NCBI GenBank assembly: GCA_905182575.1
Contig: CAJJCA010000004.1
Span: 1 to 64,000 of the forward strand
Direction: 5' to 3'
Origin: an uncultured Flavobacteriaceae bacterium
GTDB lineage: Bacteria > Bacteroidota > Bacteroidia > Flavobacteriales > Flavobacteriaceae
DNA length: 64,000 nucleotides
Position numbers and translations under genes: made by a program. Within the stretch, counting starts at the first letter, position 1; the number at the start of each line of letters is the position of its first letter. Positions 27,250 through 36,162 of the stretch are shown here, piece by piece. A model generated the notes under the pieces. That model was not told the DNA's origin, searched no databases, and saw only the letters and a list, made by a program, of their open reading frames with translations.

Positions 27250-28574
27250 GCCGTAATAAATTAATATCTTATGGCTGCATAATCATCGGATTAATCTGTT
27301 ATGCATACCAAGGGATTTCATCGAAAGTCCTCTCATTTGAGTTGATCTCCTCTTTCGCCCTATTGTTCCTGTCCTATTTTTGGCTCCAAAAAACAAAAGA
27401 AATTAGATGGAAGGAGATTTTATGGATCGGGATTGGTTTTCGCCTAATCTTACTTTTTTCTACCCCTTGGCTTTCTCAAGATTTTTATAGATTTTTTTGG
27501 GATGGTGAAATTCAGCTCTTAGGTTTTAATCCCTATGAGTTTTCGCCTAATGAATTATTATCTTCTGATCAAAAGTCTTTGTTTTCAAAAACACTGTATG
27601 ATGGAATGGGAGGATTGAGTCAATCTAATTACTCAAATTATCCCCCAGTCAGTCAATGGCTTTTTACTGTTTTGGCATTTGTAAGTAATGGGAAGTTATT
27701 TTCCATGATTATAGGACTCCGTCTAGTTCATATTGCTGCCGATATTGGATTGTTTTTTGTTGGAAAAGAACTGTTAAAAAAATTAAAACTTCCTGAGAAA
27801 AACATTGGATGGTATTTCTTAAACCCATTGGTCATCATTGAGCTGATCGGCAATTTACATGGCGAAGGTCTGATGTTGCTTTTTCTTCTATTTGCAGTGT
27901 TTATGCTGACTGAGAATCGAGTTCTCCTTGCTGGCGTTTTTATGGCGATGGGAGTTGGTGCAAAATTAATTCCACTCTTCTTTTTATTAATTTTAATCTA
28001 CCCTCAGAAATGGAAAGATCGTTTTTATTTTCTTGGAAGTGTTGGCTTCTCCTCTTTGGTGATTTGGGGTCCCTATTTGTCGGTTTTAATGGGAGGGAAT
28101 TACTGGGTAACCATAAGACTTTGGTTTGATACTTTTGAATTTAACGGCAGTATTTACAACTTAATCCGATCCGTGGGTTATCAAATCAGAGGTTATAATG
28201 TCATTAAAATAATTGGAAAATTCACACCTTTCGTTGTAATGGGAATGGTGTTTGTTTTTTCTGTTGTAAAGAAAAACGATACCCTGTCAAGACGTTTTAA
28301 AAGCATGTTGTTTCTCATCACTGCCTATCTGTTTATAAGCACAACCGTTCATCCATGGTATGTGATCACTCCTTTACTATTTGGTGTTTTCACAAACTAT
28401 CGATTTACATTGTTATGGACGGCAACAGTCACCTTAAGCTATACCAGCTATGGAATACATGAGGTTTATACTAATCCACTAATGTTATTTCTAGAATACT
28501 TACCCATTTATCTGCTATTAATTTTAGAGGTAAGTGGTAAAGCCAATCGCATTAAAGCATTTGTAAGAAGTTAA
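27246..28574 (+). CDS. GT-C membrane glycosyltransferase, GT87/MptB-like
   Basis: 442 residues with about 11-12 membrane helices and no frameshift. Family features are LSQDFYRFFWDGEIQLLGFN (the acidic loop after the first helices, as in GT-C enzymes using polyprenyl-phosphate sugars), NYPPVSQWLF, NPLVIIELIGNLHGEGL, GVGAKLIPLFF and HPWYVITPL. These proteins take mannose or a similar sugar from polyprenyl phosphate at the membrane. With the adjacent DPM-like and processive GT2 genes it may build a membrane glycan. It is convergent with the pseudouridine-synthase gene and overlaps its end. Confidence 0.75.
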   Translation: MSRNKLISYGCIIIGLICYAYQGISSKVLSFELISSFALLFLSYFWLQKTKEIRWKEILWIGIGFRLILLFSTPWLSQDFYRFFWDGEIQLLGFNPYEFSPNELLSSDQKSLFSKTLYDGMGGLSQSNYSNYPPVSQWLFTVLAFVSNGKLFSMIIGLRLVHIAADIGLFFVGKELLKKLKLPEKNIGWYFLNPLVIIELIGNLHGEGLMLLFLLFAVFMLTENRVLLAGVFMAMGVGAKLIPLFFLLILIYPQKWKDRFYFLGSVGFSSLVIWGPYLSVLMGGNYWVTIRLWFDTFEFNGSIYNLIRSVGYQIRGYNVIKIIGKFTPFVVMGMVFVFSVVKKNDTLSRRFKSMLFLITAYLFISTTVHPWYVITPLLFGVFTNYRFTLLWTATVTLSYTSYGIHEVYTNPLMLFLEYLPIYLLLILEVSGKANRIKAFVRS

Positions 28575-29316
28575 CTTCTTTGAGGGTAAGTTTCCTCCAA
28601 TTACCTCTAGGTAAATCCTTTTTTGTTAAACCAGCAAAAAGCATTCTGTCCATTTGTAAAACTTCGAATTCTAATTTTTCTAACATTTTACTTAGTGTAG
28701 CTGGAGTCAAATTATAAGCTTCTATTCCAATTTCACGTTTGGTTCCACCTTTTATATATTCAACATCTTTAACTTGATATACAAAACCCCTAAGACCAAT
28801 TCCGCTTTTAAGCATCTCTATTTTGGCAGCACTTATGCTTTTATCCAAAACAACCTGATAAACCATAAGGATTTTCTTTTGAGCATTATTAAGTTTTTTT
28901 CTTAAGGCATCGTCATTAGTAAAAAACAACAAGCCTGTGATTGGTCTACCCATGTCCCCAATTGGAGAAACATTTTCTGGATGTGCGTTACGAATTAACT
29001 CTTGAACAGACTTCTTAACAACTCCCCCTTGAGCAGTTGCAACAAAACCTTTTGGTTTATTAAGCAAAAGATAAATGGGCTCACTTGCTCTAACACGTTG
29101 ACCATCATATCTCACCTCATCACCGGGGTTTACTTGGTACCCCATTTCGGTAATGATTTTTCCGTTGACGGAAACCAACCCCATGGCAATGTGCTGATCG
29201 GCTTCTCTTCGAGAACAAAGTCCTGCATTGGAAAGGTATTTGTTCAGTCTTTTTACTGTTCTAGTACCTCGGTTTAAATTGTCGTTATCTGACTTCTTTT
29301 TTGGATTATATCGCAC
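28552..29316 (-). CDS. RluB/RsuA-type pseudouridine synthase lacking key residues
   Basis: 254 residues, full-length frame. An S4 domain (RLNKYLSNAGLCSRREADQH) is followed by the RsuA/RluB fold (YLLLNKPKGFV) and a normal family end (FAGLTKKDLPRGNWRKLT). The catalytic segment, GRLDxxTxGLL in the family, reads GDMGRPITGLL (residues 120-130), with Gly123 where the Asp should be. The later RNA-binding motif, usually GxNRxVRRxFExLG, reads NLTPATLSKMLEKLEFEV. It may therefore be an inactive RNA-binding paralogue. The gene heads the usual isoprenoid block. Confidence 0.85.
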   Translation of the reverse strand: MRYNPKKKSDNDNLNRGTRTVKRLNKYLSNAGLCSRREADQHIAMGLVSVNGKIITEMGYQVNPGDEVRYDGQRVRASEPIYLLLNKPKGFVATAQGGVVKKSVQELIRNAHPENVSPIGDMGRPITGLLFFTNDDALRKKLNNAQKKILMVYQVVLDKSISAAKIEMLKSGIGLRGFVYQVKDVEYIKGGTKREIGIEAYNLTPATLSKMLEKLEFEVLQMDRMLFAGLTKKDLPRGNWRKLTLKEVNFLQML

Positions 29317-29328
29317 GGTGAGAATTTG

Positions 29329-30211
29329 TTATTTGTACATAAAATAAATGCCTATGACTCCTAATAATATTAAAATCTTAAGCAAATTATGAATCCAAAG
29401 ATACATCTTTTGAGTCGATCCTATCCAGAGGAGTACAAGAACAAAAAGCAAATATGGAATTGAGAAGTAGAAGTAATAAGTCATCAACCCCAAATGGCTT
29501 TGAATCAAAAGAAAAATTGGAACAGAATTTAAAAAAATCAAGGCTGAAACTATTATTTTAGTTTTTAGATTGCCAAACACAATTGGAAGGGTTTGATAGC
29601 TGCGTACCCAATCTCCTTTATAGTTTTGAAGATCTTTTACGATATCACGAATTAAAATCAATAAAAATAAAAAGCTTGCATGATAGATTACGACGGCTTC
29701 AAAATTTTTAAAATAAATAGTAACTGCAAAAAAAGGAATAATCGCCAAGAGTGTAGCAAAAAGATTACTGATCCAAAAAAGACGTTTTAGGCTACTGCTA
29801 TAAATCCATATACCAAAAATATAAACCGTAAAGAATAAAATTGCCTTAAAAGAAGCCGCACCAGCAGCAATTAATGTAGCTCCGTTGAGAAGAAAGTACA
29901 AGACTAGCTGACTTTGCTGAGACAACAAATGTTCTAATAAGAATTTTTTTGGTCGATTGATTTTGTCTTTTTCAGCATCATAAAAATTATTTATAATATA
30001 ACCGGCAGCTGTTGAAAAGGCAGTCGCTAAAGACCAAATAAAAAAGTTTAAGGTCGAAAAGAATTTCATAAAACGAACTGGAGGGGGCAAGGATATAACG
30101 GGAGGTCAGGTATTGCGCCAGGATCAATACAACAATATTGTATCCCCTTACCAAACTAAATAATCCGAATATTTTGATTGCTAATCGCTGATGTGATCTA
30201 GAGACTGGCAT
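29329..30211 (-). CDS. UbiA-family prenyltransferase (frameshifted)
   Basis: Membrane prenyltransferase with about eight helices, similar to geranylgeranylglycerol-phosphate geranylgeranyltransferases. The N-terminal frame (from 30211) reads LVRGYNIVVLILAQYLTSRY. After a shift near 30045, WSLATAFSTAAGYIINNFYD and AEKDKINRPKKFL give the first Asp motif (NxxxDxxxD). RDIVKDLQNYKGD is the second Asp motif. It sits between the pseudouridine-synthase and mevalonate-kinase genes. The substrate may be an isoprenoid made by the adjacent mevalonate enzymes (inference). Confidence 0.82.
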
Positions 30212-30219
30212 GGCAGGCT

Positions 30220-31149
30220 TTAAAAGTGATAAACCACTTCCAAACGATGTCCTTCGAGCTCCTTGGATGCCGCCTCAAAGTCTTCTGTAAATCCTAGCAT
30301 ATAGCCTCCACCTCCTGACCCACAGAGCTTGAGAAAATAAGCATTGGAATCAATTCCCCTTTTCCAAAGCTCATGAAAATGATTTGGAATCATCGGCTTG
30401 AAATTATTAAGAACTAATGAAGATAAAGATTTAATATTTTTAAATAGTGACTTAATGTTTCCATTCAAAAAATCTTCAACACAATTGTCCGTAGTCGTGG
30501 TAAATTGATTTCGCATCATTTTACTAAAACCTTCGTCTTTCATGTTTTCAAAAAACAAGGATACCATTGGCGCAGTTTCTCCTAAAACGCCGCTATCTAG
30601 CAAAAAAACAGCACCTTTTCCTTCTAGATTTTGAGAAGGAATCCCCGTTGTTTCAATCTTTTCGCTAGAATGAATCAACAAAGGCAAACTTAAGTAACTA
30701 TTTAAAGGATCTAAGCCGGAGGATTTTCCGTGAAAAAAAGATTCCATAGTTGAAAACACAACTTTGAGCTTTTGAAGTTTCTCAGTAGTCAAGTTTTCTA
30801 GGACAGTAATTTTGTCAGCAGCATAACGGTCATAAAAAGCCGCAACAAGTGCTCCACTACTTCCTACTCCATACCCTTGGGGTATACTACTGTCAAAAAA
30901 TAATTTTTGGGATAAATCTTTTTCTATACTCGTCCAATCAAAAGAAACTATTTTGGAATCTATTGTTCTAAGATAGTCTGCAAAAGAAAGGAGTTTTGAG
31001 TGAGATTTTTTTGTGATTTCTGTTTCAGAATGCGGTATTTTTAAAGCGCCTCTGAAAAAATTATAAGGTATAGAAAGTCCTTTTGAATCCTTAATAATTC
31101 CATATTCTCCAAAAAGTAAAATTTTAGCGTAAAAAAGTGGACCTTTCAT
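30220..31149 (-). CDS. GHMP kinase, mevalonate kinase-like
   Basis: 309 residues. It starts MKGPLFYAKILLFGEYGII, the normal N-terminus of flavobacterial mevalonate kinases. The ATP motif is IPQGYGVGSSGALVAAFYDR (PxxxGLGSSA variant), with GKSSGLDPLNSYL and the C-terminal KLCGSGGGGYMLGF. It phosphorylates mevalonate. It follows mevalonate diphosphate decarboxylase by 9 bases and is likely cotranscribed. No frameshift. Confidence 0.9.
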   Translation of the reverse strand: MKGPLFYAKILLFGEYGIIKDSKGLSIPYNFFRGALKIPHSETEITKKSHSKLLSFADYLRTIDSKIVSFDWTSIEKDLSQKLFFDSSIPQGYGVGSSGALVAAFYDRYAADKITVLENLTTEKLQKLKVVFSTMESFFHGKSSGLDPLNSYLSLPLLIHSSEKIETTGIPSQNLEGKGAVFLLDSGVLGETAPMVSLFFENMKDEGFSKMMRNQFTTTTDNCVEDFLNGNIKSLFKNIKSLSSLVLNNFKPMIPNHFHELWKRGIDSNAYFLKLCGSGGGGYMLGFTEDFEAASKELEGHRLEVVYHF

Positions 31150-31158
31150 AAATCTAAA

Positions 31159-32232
31159 TTAAAGTTTTTTTGCCCCCTGACCAACTTGATCTTCAATAAA
31201 TTGTCCCGCTTCACAATGCTGTGATAATTCTTCTTGAATAAAAATCTTAATGGCTGGTGCATGCGTTTCTGGATAGAGCAAGTGTACATTCGCGCCTGCA
31301 TCTAAAGTAAAGCACAATGGAAGTTGCGTAGCTGCTCTAAAATCCCAAATTTTATTAATGACAGTTAGGGTGTTGGGCTGCATTAAAATAAATCTCGGAC
31401 TAGAGGTCATCATCATGGAATGCAAAGTGAGGGCTTCGGATTCAACGACTTCTATAAAAGCATCTAAATCTCCACTTACAAGGATTTTACTGAGAAGCTC
31501 ACAATTATCGTTGGCTTGTAGGAATCTGTTTTCAGCAAAAGGGTGTCCATTCATAAGCTGATGTCCAAGGCTGCTACTCACTTTTTTAGTGCCTCGGTCA
31601 ACAATTAAAATGGTATCCTGAAAATTATGGAAAACATCATGAATTTTAGAGGTCAATGGCACAGCATAAATGTCTGTACTATTTTTAAATGTGGAATTTT
31701 CACCCCAAACAGTTAAAGGCCCTTCGATACTTCTTGCAGCACTTCCTGAGCCTAGTCTTGCTAAAAAAGAAGCTTTGGTTTTAAATAAACCGTCACCAAG
31801 CACTGGGTTTAATTTTTTTTCCCAATCCATAAGACATAAAGCTAGGGCAGCCATCGCTGAAGCTGATGAAGCAATTCCACTGCTATGAGGAAAGGAATTA
31901 CTACTGCTAATTGACATGTGTTGAAATTTTATCCCTGGCATGTATATTGAAATTCGATCTAAGAATTGTTTAATTTTTGGATGAAAATCCACTTGTTCTT
32001 TATTTTCAAATAGAAAAGAAAACCAAGGATCATTTTCAGACAAACGAGGAGTGAATTCAACTGTGGTCTTTGTTACACATTTAGAAAGCGTGAAGCTAAT
32101 TGATGGGTTTTTAGGAAGCTGATCGCCGTGTTTCCCCCAATATTTAACCAATGCAATGTTACTAGGTGCTTGCCAAGTAGCAAGGTGATTTATAGCTGAA
32201 CTAGACTTAAAAATAAATTTTTTTTCCTCCAT
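31159..32232 (-). CDS. mvaD: diphosphomevalonate decarboxylase
   Basis: About 357 residues from MEEKKFIF. It makes isopentenyl diphosphate by ATP-dependent decarboxylation. Visible are APSNIALVKYWGKHGDQLPK, the SSNSFPHSSGIASSASAMAA ATP loop, GSGSAARSIEGPLTVWGE and the C-terminal LDAGANVHLLYP. I chose the ATG at 32232 and not the one 14 codons upstream because a -7 box lies at 32246-32239 and because family members begin here. First gene of the mvaD-mvk-ubiA-rluB operon. Confidence 0.93.
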   Translation of the reverse strand: MEEKKFIFKSSSAINHLATWQAPSNIALVKYWGKHGDQLPKNPSISFTLSKCVTKTTVEFTPRLSENDPWFSFLFENKEQVDFHPKIKQFLDRISIYMPGIKFQHMSISSSNSFPHSSGIASSASAMAALALCLMDWEKKLNPVLGDGLFKTKASFLARLGSGSAARSIEGPLTVWGENSTFKNSTDIYAVPLTSKIHDVFHNFQDTILIVDRGTKKVSSSLGHQLMNGHPFAENRFLQANDNCELLSKILVSGDLDAFIEVVESEALTLHSMMMTSSPRFILMQPNTLTVINKIWDFRAATQLPLCFTLDAGANVHLLYPETHAPAIKIFIQEELSQHCEAGQFIEDQVGQGAKKL

Positions 32233-32238
32233 CGAATG

Positions 32239-32246
32239 CAAAGATA
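32239..32246 (-). promoter_or_regulatory. -7 box of the mevalonate operon
   Basis: TATCTTTG on minus matches TAnnTTTG and ends 6 bases before the mvaD ATG, implying a very short or absent 5' UTR. It also rules out the longer upstream start. Confidence 0.5.
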
Positions 32247-32306
32247 AGCTTTTGAACTTCTTATTGAAAAGCAATAAAAGCTTAATTATTTGGGTTAGCT
32301 TTGAGT

Positions 32307-32782
32307 ATGCGACGAAAATTATTATTCAACGTTTTAATTGGTGTTTTAACCTGTCTTGTAGTGGGTTACTTTTCAAGTATGGCCACTCGGATTTCAGTCG
32401 ATACTTGGTATCCAACCCTGAAAAAACCTTTTTTCAATCCTCCCAATTGGCTGTTTGCTCCTGTTTGGACTTTACTCTATTTGTTAATGGGAATCGCTGT
32501 TGGTCGAATTTGGTTTTTTGGGCTGCATCACCGCTGGGGAAAAACTGCTCTGTACCACTTTGGATTCCAGCTGATTTTCAATGGACTTTGGTCTCTGGTG
32601 TTTTTTGGACTAAAAAACCCTGTTCTGGGATTCGTTGTGATTATAATACTGTTGATTTTAATTGAGCGTTCGATCAAATGGTTTAAAATGGTTGATCTAT
32701 TTTCAGCTCAATTGCTCTACCCATATTTGCTCCGATAGCTTTTGCACTGTATGAGCAATTTTATGACCTAAACTACTTGTAA
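32307..32782 (+). CDS. TspO/MBR family protein (C-terminal frameshift)
   Basis: Five-helix membrane protein of the TspO/benzodiazepine-receptor family, which binds porphyrins and may act in tetrapyrrole or oxidative-stress signalling. Signature parts are WYPTLKKPFFNPPNWLFAPV, WTLLYLLMGIAVGRIW and the NGLWSLVFFGLKNPVLGFVV segment. The frame stops at 32738 after LLYPYL; an overlapping frame ending at 32782 (PIAFALYEQFYDLNYL) resembles the last helix, so an indel lies near 32735. Start at ATG 32307. Confidence 0.85.
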
Positions 32783-32839
32783 AAAAAGTCAATTTTAAAG
32801 TGTTTTTGTAACTTAACGTTCAACTCAAACCTTAACATT

Positions 32840-33259
32840 ATGTTTTCAAAATTAACTTTAGCGTGAACCTTCATCGGTTTCTTTTTTCTCTTTTTTGTTG
32901 GCTGGTGTTTCTACGACATCATAGCCATAAATTATTTTTCAAATCATATGATAAACATGCCTTTTGAAGTAAAAGTTAGAATGGAATTTATTGCCTTTGG
33001 CGTTTTGTTTCAGTCGTATGTGATTTCATTGCTTTACGGCAAGTGGTCGTTGGGAAACTACAGCCTAAAATCAGGTTTTAATTTCGGCGCTTTGATTGGT
33101 TTTTTTGTTGGATTCGGAACTGGTCTTGTCTACTATGCAACTGCAAACCTAATTGACCTCCAAGCTTCATTGGTAGATGTTGTTTGGAGTGTTTTCTATT
33201 ATGATATTGGCGGAGCATTGATCGGTTGGACTCATGACAAATTGAATCAAGAAAAATAA
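32840..33259 (+). CDS. small membrane protein with an in-frame TGA
   Basis: From the ATG at 32840 the frame reads MFSKLTLA, a TGA at 32864-32866, then TFIGFFFLFFVGWCFYDIIA and onward to MPFEVKVRMEFIAFGVLFQS and later helices, ending DKLNQEK. Without the TGA it would be a 139-residue protein with four membrane segments, as in an uncharacterised flavobacterial family. A Gly GGA to TGA change would explain it. The 103-residue part from 32948 lacks the first helix. Function unknown. Confidence 0.6.
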
Positions 33260-33342
33260 TGTTTTCTTATAAACCTGATGGCGAAAAAATCAGAAATGAA
33301 GGAGTTTTTTCACGACTTTTTTTTAAATAATCTAGGAATAAT

Positions 33343-33663
33343 TTATTCTGGAGCTAACTCCACGGTAAGTCCTTCAAGTGCTTTTGACATATGAATTTGA
33401 CACCCCAATCGGCTGTTTTCTTTTACGTGAAAAGCCTCAGATAGCATGGCTTCTTCGTCATCAGATTTTTCAGGTAAATCATGTTCGCTCTCTAAATAGC
33501 ATTGACAAGATGCGCACATCGCCATACCGCCACAAGTTCCTTCAACAGGGAGCTCATAAGCTTTACAAACTTCCATAAGGTTCATTGCCATATCCGTAGG
33601 GGCTATCAGTTCGTGTGATTTCCCCTCTCTGTCAATAACGGTGATTGTAACGTCTTGATTCAT
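33343..33663 (-). CDS. 2Fe-2S ferredoxin
   Basis: 106 residues. The cluster motif is CGGMAMCASCQCYL (Cys spacing of adrenodoxin/plant-type ferredoxins), with a fourth Cys in RLGCQIH. The C-terminal ALEGLTVELAP is typical of the adrenodoxin-like group. It is the last gene of the mrp-nifU-reductase operon and the likely partner of the reductase 3 bases upstream. Confidence 0.9.
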   Translation of the reverse strand: MNQDVTITVIDREGKSHELIAPTDMAMNLMEVCKAYELPVEGTCGGMAMCASCQCYLESEHDLPEKSDDEEAMLSEAFHVKENSRLGCQIHMSKALEGLTVELAPE

Positions 33664-33665
33664 TT

Positions 33666-34718
33666 CTATTTAATTGCTTTAATTGTAGATTTCTTGGCTT
33701 CTTTTCTGCTGCCATCAAAGCCAGATATACCACTAACAGTAGTGTACTTTAATATGTTTTTTTTGTCAGGATAAATCATTTGAAAAGCACTTTGACACAT
33801 TAGGGTGGCTTCATGGAAGCCACAAAGAATGAGTTTTAACTTGCCTGGGTAAGTATTTACATCCCCGATGGCATAGATTCCCGGAATATTGGTTTGATAA
33901 TCTAAGCTATTGTTAACCTTGATTGCATTTTTTTCGATTTCTAAACCCCAACCTGCGATTGGGCCTAGCTTGGGAGTTAAGCCAAAAAGTGGGATGAAAT
34001 AATCCGTCGTAATAGTCTTTATCATTCCTTCGTTAGACACAACAATTGACTCTAAAAAATCCTGCCCGTGAAGTTCTGTAACCTCTACAGGCGTAATTAA
34101 TTTAACTTTATTGTCATCTTTTAATTTTTGGACTTTTTCAACCGAATCTAACGCACCACGAAATTCATCTCTTCGGTGAATCAAAGTGACTTCTTTAGCA
34201 ATATTCGCTAAAAAAATAGTCCAATCTAATGCCGAATCTCCTCCTCCAGCAATAATAACTTTCTTGTTACGGTATTTTTCAGGATCTTTAATCATGTAGT
34301 CAACCCCATGATTTTCAAACTTTTCAAGATCAACTAAGTTGGGCTTTCTCGGCTCAAAAGTCCCCAAACCTCCAGCAATAGCGACTATAGGTGCTTGATG
34401 CTTTGTCCCTTTGTCTGTGGTGACAATAAAATCGCCAGATGAGTTTTTTTCGATAGTTTGAGCACACTCACCCAAAGTGAAACCCGGTTGAAAAGGACTG
34501 ATTTGTTTCATCAAGTTGTCTACTAAATCCCCTGCCAAAATCTCAGGCTGAGAAGGAATGTCATAGATGGGTTTTTTTGGATAAATCTCTGCACATTGAC
34601 CTCCTGGAATTGGAAGTGAATCTATTAAATGACATTTTAATTTAAGTAAACCTGCTTCAAAAACAGCGAATAAGCCTGTCGGTCCAGCGCCAATAATAAT
34701 AATATCCGTTTTTACCAT
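33666..34718 (-). CDS. ferredoxin-NAD(P)H reductase, thioredoxin-reductase type (YumC-like)
   Basis: 350 residues, intact. FAD site DIIIIGAGPTGLFAVFEAGL, PGGQCAEIYPKKPIYDIPS, the NAD(P) site KKVIIAGGGDSALDWTIFLA, and the second FAD segment GIYAIGDVNTYPGKLKLI. The CxxC of true thioredoxin reductases is absent, which places it with YumC/TrxR-like ferredoxin reductases. It most likely reduces the adjacent ferredoxin for iron-sulfur or biosynthetic reactions. Confidence 0.9.
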   Translation of the reverse strand: MVKTDIIIIGAGPTGLFAVFEAGLLKLKCHLIDSLPIPGGQCAEIYPKKPIYDIPSQPEILAGDLVDNLMKQISPFQPGFTLGECAQTIEKNSSGDFIVTTDKGTKHQAPIVAIAGGLGTFEPRKPNLVDLEKFENHGVDYMIKDPEKYRNKKVIIAGGGDSALDWTIFLANIAKEVTLIHRRDEFRGALDSVEKVQKLKDDNKVKLITPVEVTELHGQDFLESIVVSNEGMIKTITTDYFIPLFGLTPKLGPIAGWGLEIEKNAIKVNNSLDYQTNIPGIYAIGDVNTYPGKLKLILCGFHEATLMCQSAFQMIYPDKKNILKYTTVSGISGFDGSRKEAKKSTIKAIK

Positions 34719-34722
34719 TGAA

Positions 34723-34965
34723 CTAGGGCGTTATGCTTACAACTTTTTCGATTTGTGGAACGTACTTTTTAATGGTCATCTCTACCCCTGATTTGAGGGT
34801 CATTTGATTGACCGTGCAGGAAACACATGCACCGTGAAGTTGAACATTTACTATTTTATCCTCCTCAATAGAAACCAAAGAGATGTCCCCACCATCAGAT
34901 TCGAGAAAAGGACGTATTTCCTCTAGTGCGATAAGAACTTTTTCTCTAATTTTTTTTGAGTTCAT
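34723..34965 (-). CDS. NifU C-terminal domain (Nfu-like) iron-sulfur scaffold
   Basis: 80 residues. It consists of the Nfu domain alone: ALEEIRPFLESDGGDISLVS and the cluster-binding CVSC in LHGACVSCTVNQMTLKSGVE. Such proteins carry and deliver assembled 4Fe-4S clusters. Between mrp and the ferredoxin reductase, consistent with an iron-sulfur assembly operon. Confidence 0.93.
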   Translation of the reverse strand: MNSKKIREKVLIALEEIRPFLESDGGDISLVSIEEDKIVNVQLHGACVSCTVNQMTLKSGVEMTIKKYVPQIEKVVSITP

Positions 34966-34969
34966 AGTT

Positions 34970-36099
34970 TTATTTTATGGCTGAACAGCCCACCATATTG
35001 GTGATTTCCACAGCTTTTGTTGGAGGCAAGGTCGTGTTTCTTTTTAACAATTGTGCGACCAAATTCTGAGTTACTTCAACTAAAGATTTCTCAATTTCAG
35101 TGCCATCCTGTAATGCTGCTGGTCTTCCAACATCTGCAGCTTCTCTTATACTTTGAACAAGGGGCAAAGCTCCCAAAAATGGAACGTCTTTGTCTTTGGC
35201 CAAATTTTCAGCTCCTTCTTTTCCAAAGATATAATATTTATTGTTTGGCAATTCTTCTGGTGTGAAATAAGCCATGTTTTCAATAATCCCTAACAAAGGA
35301 ACGCTTATGCTGTCTTGGGCAAACATCGCAATTCCTTTACGAGCGTCCGCAAGAGCAACGTTTTGCGGCGTACTTATGACCACTGCCCCAGTAAGGGGTA
35401 AAGACTGCATAATGCTTAAATGAATATCTCCCGTCCCTGGAGGCAAATCGACCAATAAGAAATCAAGTTCGCCCCAAGCGGCATCAAAAATCATTTGATT
35501 CAGAGCTTTGGCGGCCATCGGTCCTCGCCAAATAACTGCCTGATCTGGTTTTGTAAAAAACCCTATAGAAAGTACTTTAACTCCATAGTTTTCAATAGGC
35601 TCCATTTTTGATTTCCCATCAATGTTTATTGACATTGGTCGTGCGCCTTCCATGTCAAACATTGTTGGAATAGAGGGGCCATAAATATCTGCATCAAGAA
35701 TCCCTACTTTACAACCCATTTTCGAAAGGGTTATTGCGATATTGGCTGTTACTGTGGACTTTCCTACACCTCCTTTACCAGAAGATATTGCAATAATAGA
35801 ATCAATCCCTGGTATCGACTTTCCCTTGATAGGTTCGGCAGCAGGCGGTGGTGTATTTACCCTCAGTTTTTTTTATTTTAGCTTTTTCATCAAACCTTTT
35901 GGTGAAGGACTTCCAAAATGGTAACCTCTAATTTTTTTCTAGCTTGGAGACTGGGATTCGCCAAGGTTACATCCAAGTCGATTTGATCTCCGAAAATCAT
36001 TATGTTAGTGATCGCTCCACTGTCTATTATATTTTCTCCCTCGCCTGGTGCGCTAATCGTTTTTAAAACCGCAACAACATCATTTTTATTGATTTTCAT
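34970..36099 (-). CDS. Mrp/ApbC iron-sulfur carrier ATPase (frameshifted)
   Basis: The N-terminal frame (from 36099, MKINKNDVVAVLKTISAPGE) is the DUF59/MIP18 domain. After two frame changes between about 35885 and 35725 it reads IAISSGKGGVGKSTVTANIA, the deviant Walker A, then GCKVGILDADIYGPSIPTMF, AVIWRGPMAAKALNQMI, LLVDLPPGTGDIHL and NMAYFTP. The usual CxxC of Mrp is not visible after NMAYF, where FTPEELPNNKYYIFG follows; family members without it exist in Bacteroidota. Promoter box at 36137-36130. Confidence 0.87.
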
Positions 36100-36129
36100 T
36101 TGATAATACCTTAACTTTAAATACGCTTA

Positions 36130-36137
36130 CAAATATA
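36130..36137 (-). promoter_or_regulatory. -7 box of the mrp operon
   Basis: TATATTTG on minus, about 30 bases before the mrp ATG, matching TAnnTTTG. Confidence 0.5.
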
Positions 36138-36162
36138 CTCCAATCTGCTTGGAAACAAAAGT

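Noticed and set aside
32233..32274. 14-codon N-terminal extension of mvaD
   Set aside because: It spans the -7 box at 32239-32246 and is absent from family members, which start at MEEKK-like sequence.
32864..32866. TGA as selenocysteine or programmed readthrough
   Set aside because: No SECIS-like hairpin or selenoprotein family applies, and scattered sequence errors elsewhere make a substitution simpler.
33543..33663. N-terminal ferredoxin segment as a separate small gene
   Set aside because: It is part of the single intact 106-residue 2Fe-2S ferredoxin frame.
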